A stretch of 25,276 nucleotides of DNA from JBLNDJ01 sp050261515 (GTDB lineage: Bacteria; Acidobacteriota; Terriglobia; Bryobacterales; Bryobacteraceae). The DNA lies in the NCBI GenBank assembly GCA_050261515.1, contig JBLNDJ010000043.1, forward strand, positions 1-25,276, written 5' to 3'. Made by a program: the position numbers and the translations under genes. Below are positions 23,044 through 25,276 of the stretch, piece by piece (the stretch's first letter is position 1; every line of letters begins with the position of its first letter). A model generated the notes under the pieces. That model worked only from the letters and a program-made list of their open reading frames with translations. It had not been told where the DNA came from and did no database searches.

Positions 23044-24039
23044 CTACCGTGTGCGGGCGGTGCCGCCGCTTCCGTGGCTGGGGCCGACGCTAACCGTTTG
23101 GCGCGAGACATGTGTGCCGGAAGAGTTTCCGGACGCCGTCGGCGGCGAAGACCTCGCGACAGACCCGGACGTTCCGGCCGAGGTCGCCGGGATGCGCGTG
23201 TACGTCTGCCGGCCGGAGGGCGTGCTGCCGCTGCCGCCCCCCGCGTAGTGCCGCGGGACGGAGTAATACGCCTCGTTGACCTGACGCGGGCTCCAGTAGG
23301 AATAGCCCCAGAAACTGTTGTAGACGCCGTTATAGGGCAGGTAGGTGTACATCCCGAAATACGGGTTGTAAATCCAGCCGTTCGAGCTGTAGCTGCTGCC
23401 GTAGCGCGCTACCGACCGCGCTGCCGACAAATTCGCCACCGAAAGGCTCTCGCTGCGCCGGTACGCCCATCGGAACAGCGCGTCGCCGGTCTTGTTGTCG
23501 AACTTTTCGGCTACCGCGACACCGTCGAGCGTGAGCATCTTCGACTTCTTCACGTTCTGTGTCTGGCCGCCCTGCGCCACGCGCGCTTCACCGTCGTAGA
23601 CCATGAGGCGGGCGGGCTCGGCGTCCAGGCGGTAGACGCCGTTCTTGACCAGGGTCACCGAGGCGTCCTTATGCAAGATGGTGACGGGCGCGTCCTTGTC
23701 CATGTCGCCGCACTCGACGATCATCGAGCCGCTGAGGAGCTCCAGGCGCGTGTCGGTGATGCGGTCGCTTACCATGCGGAACGAACTCGCTTCGCCCATG
23801 CGAAGGAAGACGCCGGGACCGAGCAGCACTTCGGCACGGCCTTCCTGGCTCTGAAGCTCGGAGCCGTTGCGCACCGACGGGAAGTTGCCGAATTTCAGCT
23901 CGACGGGCTTCGAATCGAGCAGGACCTTGCCTTCGACGTAGTTCACCAGGCCGGCCTTGATCGAGATGACCTGCTGCGCCGGCGCCAGGCCCGCAAGCGC
24001 CGGAACGCCGAATAAAACGGCCCAAAATTTCAAGGTCAT
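23044..24039 (-). CDS. FecR-domain secreted protein
   Basis: 331 residues with a signal peptide (KFWAVLFGVPALAGLAPAQ, cleavage near 21). A FecR-like beta domain spans about 25-165: GLVNYVEGKVLLDSKPVELK, GSELQSQEGRAEVLLGPGVFLRMGEASSFRM, LLSGSMIVECGDMDKDAPVTIL and LMVYDGEARVAQGG. Residues about 205-270 are Tyr/Ser/Asn/Gly-rich (GWIYNPYFGMYTYLPYNG), then a low-complexity Ser/Thr/Gly tail ends TARTR. Unlike anti-sigma FecR it has no membrane helix and no adjacent sigma factor; this secreted form is common in Acidobacteriota and may be a surface or matrix protein. It converges on the fusion gene with a 3-bp gap. Upstream control DNA is limited to about 90 bp by the insertion at 24131. Confidence 0.85.
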   Translation of the reverse strand: MTLKFWAVLFGVPALAGLAPAQQVISIKAGLVNYVEGKVLLDSKPVELKFGNFPSVRNGSELQSQEGRAEVLLGPGVFLRMGEASSFRMVSDRITDTRLELLSGSMIVECGDMDKDAPVTILHKDASVTLVKNGVYRLDAEPARLMVYDGEARVAQGGQTQNVKKSKMLTLDGVAVAEKFDNKTGDALFRWAYRRSESLSVANLSAARSVARYGSSYSSNGWIYNPYFGMYTYLPYNGVYNSFWGYSYWSPRQVNEAYYSVPRHYAGGGSGSTPSGRQTYTRIPATSAGTSGSVARSSPPTASGNSSGTHVSRQTVSVGPSHGSGGTARTR

Positions 24040-24062
24040 ATTGCACCAGCCAGCTTCAGTGT

Positions 24063-24129
24063 GAGCCGGGGCGGGGCGGAAGTCAAGGAACGGCGAGCTC
24101 GGGGAGCCGGGCGGAGGTCATGGAACGGT
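24063..24129. repeat. Tandem 32/35-bp repeats, interrupted by the mobile element
   Basis: Unit A (24063-24094, 32 bp) and unit B (24095-24129, 35 bp) both run from GAGC through a G-rich stretch to a GGAACGG end and are about 80% alike. A partial third unit beginning GAGCCGGGG resumes at 25168 on the far side of the mobile element. On the minus strand each unit carries a version of a CTCACCGTTCC-TGA gene end, so the array is a tandem duplication of the 3' end of the minus-strand gene beyond 25156. Confidence 0.7.
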
Positions 24130-24130
24130 G

Positions 24131-24148
24131 GGTAGTGGGTCAGTTTGA
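24131..24148 (+). repeat. Left terminal inverted repeat of the IS1-like element
   Basis: GGTAGTGGGTCAGTTTGA; it differs from the reverse complement of the right end only at base 6 (T versus C). It is preceded at once by the target duplicate GAACGGTG. Confidence 0.85.
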
Positions 24149-24304
24149 AAAAAACCCGAGAGAACTCGGAGCCCAACGGTTCCGACCAGAAGCACAAATC
24201 CAAGAATGCCAAGACAAGGGACCGAAGCGCTCCGGCCATGCGTCATGGACAGTACCATGCTGAAAACGGCCCGGAACGTCGATTTTACGGGCATGTTTTT
24301 GCGC
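24149..24304. other. Noncoding left arm of the element
   Basis: Together with the 24040-24130 leader and the promoter that follows, this makes a stretch of about 310 bases (24040-24349) without a gene. After the left terminus comes an A-run, then a small hairpin CCGAG-AGAA-CTCGG (24156-24169). No N-terminal transposase segment is recognisable in any of the six frames. The few open frames translate to unfamiliar, low-quality sequence. Confidence 0.5.
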
Positions 24305-24333
24305 TTCCAACCGTTCACAATTGCGTCTATAAT
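24305..24333 (+). promoter_or_regulatory. Sigma-70-like promoter of the cassette
   Basis: A perfect TATAAT lies at 24328-24333 with a -35-like TTCCAA at 24305-24310 and a 17-bp spacer. It lies within the mobile element, 16 bp before the first ATG of the DUF5678-like gene, so the cargo brings its own promoter. Confidence 0.6.
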
Positions 24334-24349
24334 ATTGGGCCATAATGAT

Positions 24350-24562
24350 ATGGCCGCAAAGGTGACAGCCGTGAAAGACTTCGCTGAAGTGTTGGAGCAT
24401 GTGCGGCCCGGAAGCTGGGTTGCACTTTCAAACGACGAGTCTGTCGTGATCGCCTCTGATCGGAAGCTGGAAGTGGTGGTCAGGGTGGCCGCTGAAGCGG
24501 GAGAGGACGAACCGCTGTATTATTTCAAACCGGACGAATCGGAGGGGCTGTTCGTTTACTGA
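24350..24562 (+). CDS. DUF5678-like small protein
   Basis: 70 residues from the ATG at 24350, or 63 from the GTG at 24371. The GTG is attractive because AAAGGTGA lies about 6 bp before it and the promoter would leave an ATG message almost leaderless. The core, LEHVRPGSWVALSNDESVVI, then ASDRKLEVVVRVAAEAGEDEPLYYFKP, matches the DUF5678 pattern (W-V-A-L, then an A-x-G..L step, a helix and a G.dEP strand). The charged, small, soluble form resembles antitoxin-like or adaptor proteins. It is followed 9 bp later by a retropepsin-like gene, a pairing common in Acidobacteriota and cyanobacteria from memory. Function unknown. Confidence 0.7.
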   Translation: MAAKVTAVKDFAEVLEHVRPGSWVALSNDESVVIASDRKLEVVVRVAAEAGEDEPLYYFKPDESEGLFVY

Positions 24563-24571
24563 GCGGCCCGC

Positions 24572-24997
24572 ATGATTCTCAGACAAGCCTACCGCCGAGT
24601 CGAGACCGGCACAGGTAGCGCTGCGTACCCCCACGGTCAAGTTGCATATCGCCCCATGCTGAGGGTGGTACTCCATTACCACTCAAATCGATTCCCCATG
24701 CTGGCCATTGTGGACACCGGGGCCGATTTCAGCGTATTCCCCGCCGAGGTTGGCAAGAGTGCAGACTGCCATATAGCGCCCGTGACGCTCGTGATCAACG
24801 ACTAAGTGCGAATCTGCTCTAGTGTGGGGTTCACGGAGGCGCTATCCGGACCGAAAATCGGCCTGCTTGGGCACATCGGGTTTATTGACCGACTGGACCG
24901 ATTGACGTTTATCCCGCAGCAGCAGGTATTTGAGATCGAGTGCAGCGACAATTACCGTATCTGGCTAGGTGGGCGAGATAGGCTCACTTCCTTGTGA
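24572..24997 (+). pseudogene. Retropepsin-like aspartic protease, interrupted
   Basis: The reading frame is the same before and after an in-frame TAA at 24803-24805. The first part starts ILRQAYRRVETGTGS and contains LAIVDTGADFSVFPAEVG, the active-site Asp-Thr-Gly-Ala of single-domain retropepsins. After the stop the frame resumes with VGFTEALSG, then GLLGHIGFIDRLDRL and a strand VFEIE, the usual second half. Between AEVG and the second half the expected flap and about 30 residues are missing, so there appear to be both a deletion and a nonsense change. Intact relatives are about 150-170 residues. The gene is probably inactive unless readthrough occurs. Confidence 0.78.
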
Positions 24998-25025
24998 ACG
25001 GAATTACGCGGGCTAGCGTTCCCCC

Positions 25026-25151
25026 ATCCGCAGAATCGCGATCGGCCTTCACCTGAAGATGACGCCGGCCATGGCTGCGGGGATTGCGGATCATCCGTGG
25101 ACGGTGGAAGAAGTCGTGGCCCTGATCGATTCGCGGGTTCAGTCAAACTGA
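25026..25151 (+). pseudogene. C-terminal fragment of an IS1-family transposase
   Basis: About 41 codons in one frame, ending with TGA at 25149-25151: HLKMTPAMAAGIADHPWTV, then EEVVALIDSR. It matches the end of IS1-family DDE transposases, whose tails read like IHKTLRVTPAMAAGVTDRLW. The stop codon lies inside the right terminal repeat, as is usual for compact IS1 elements. The catalytic core is absent, so the fragment cannot transpose by itself. Confidence 0.75.
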
Positions 25152-25160
25152 CCCGCTACC
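25143..25160 (-). repeat. Right terminal inverted repeat of the IS1-like element
   Basis: TCAAACTGACCCGCTACC, the inverted counterpart of 24131-24148 with one mismatch, followed directly by the second GAACGGTG target copy at 25161-25168. Confidence 0.85.
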
Positions 25161-25275
25161 GAACGGTGAGCCGGGGCCGGGGCCCGGGCTGAAGCGCGCT
25201 GTCGTAGGGCGGGGGCGAACCCCGTAGCCCGCTGAGCGCGAGGGCGAGGCAGGCCGCAATGGCCGCTCCCGCGAG
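25156..25275 (-). CDS. C-terminal end of a minus-strand protein (partial)
   Basis: The minus-strand frame entering from the right edge reads 39 residues and a TAG: a hydrophobic helix (LAGAAIAACLALALSGL), then a proline-rich tail (SPPPYDSALQPGPRPRLTV). It looks like the last membrane helix and tail of an envelope protein. The final codon and the stop come from the element's right end. If the element and one target copy are removed, the frame would read LTVP and then TGA, so the insertion altered only the last residue and the stop. The protein's family cannot be told from this fragment. Confidence 0.45.
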   Translation of the reverse strand, partial: LAGAAIAACLALALSGLRGSPPPYDSALQPGPRPRLTVR

Positions 25276-25276
25276 G

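Larger units (their letters stand above)
24131..25160 (+). mobile_element. Non-autonomous IS1-like element carrying a DUF5678/retropepsin cassette
   Basis: 1,030 bp. Left end GGTAGTGGGTCAGTTTGA (24131-24148) and right end TCAAACTGACCCGCTACC (25143-25160) are inverted repeats with 17 of 18 matches, and resemblance continues inward around AACCCG. Both are flanked directly by the same 8 bp, GAACGGTG (24123-24130 and 25161-25168). Eight- or nine-bp duplications and GGT-starting ends are normal for IS1-family elements. The last about 40 codons of an IS1-type transposase run into the right end, with the stop inside it. The rest of the transposase is missing, and in its place are a promoter, a DUF5678-like gene and a broken retropepsin gene. 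The interior is visibly less GC-rich than the flanks. Confidence 0.82.

Noticed and set aside
24063..24129. Possible CRISPR-like repeats
   Set aside because: Units are directly adjacent with no spacers and are diverged; they are a tandem duplication of a gene end.
24145..24345. Open plus-strand frame at the left end of the mobile element as a transposase N-terminus
   Set aside because: The translation lacks the helix-turn-helix and zinc-ribbon patterns of IS1 proteins and resembles no family.

Overview
The window is GC-rich, densely packed chromosomal DNA, most likely from an Acidobacteriota member of the Solibacter/Bryobacter type (order Bryobacterales). This is inferred from gene content, with no marker gene to prove it: many secreted proteins of acidobacterial style (FecR-domain, small SH3-like, TPR-barrel), Tat-exported and family 9 glycoside hydrolases, a type 2 TrpB, and dispersed CTCTGCG-type hairpin repeats. 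No rRNA, tRNA or CRISPR array was seen.

Layout. 1-2,900: an outer-membrane barrel gene, then two paralogous small exported proteins (951-1280 and 2554-2889) that bracket an oppositely oriented hydrolase/DinB pair. 2,962-5,570: L-rhamnose isomerase, a dispersed hairpin repeat, and an NCS2 purine permease whose longest reading frame begins inside that repeat. 5,571-8,267 (minus): a Tat-exported GHL10-like hydrolase followed closely by the lipid II flippase MurJ. 8,339-13,745 (plus): exported esterase, TrpB2 and a secreted family 9 glycoside hydrolase, closed by a perfect palindrome that contains the stop codons of both convergent genes. 13,770-15,750 (minus): a secreted unknown, a CDF zinc/cation exporter and a small exported unknown. 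15,806-18,184 (minus): a tightly packed set of a PA2779-like membrane protein, a C39-like (PA2778-type) cysteine peptidase and a TPR plus beta-barrel protein, with a second hairpin repeat just upstream. 18,391-18,957: a small membrane protein and an orphan PAS domain. 19,023-23,040 (plus): two SPFH/band 7 proteins and an exported fusion of a glycosidase-like barrel with a cysteine-less FGE-sulfatase domain, all joined by 4-bp overlaps. 23,044-24,039 (minus): a FecR-domain protein.

24,131-25,160 is the most striking part. It is a 1,030-bp unit with 18-bp terminal inverted repeats (one mismatch), a perfect 8-bp target duplication (GAACGGTG), and the last about 40 codons of an IS1-family-type transposase running into the right terminus. 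The rest of the transposase is absent. The interior carries a promoter, a small DUF5678-like gene and a damaged retropepsin-like aspartic protease gene. It therefore looks like a non-autonomous, cargo-bearing IS1-like element. It landed in the extreme 3' end of a minus-strand gene whose end has been tandemly duplicated, and it changes only that gene's last codon and stop.

The genes fit a free-living heterotroph that degrades plant or microbial polysaccharides (GH9, GHL10-like enzyme, esterase, rhamnose isomerase, barrel fusion) and invests heavily in its envelope (MurJ, SPFH proteins, barrels, FecR). Two operons, the SPFH-SPFH-fusion and the PA2779/C39/TPR-barrel set, look like coherent but functionally uncharacterised envelope systems.
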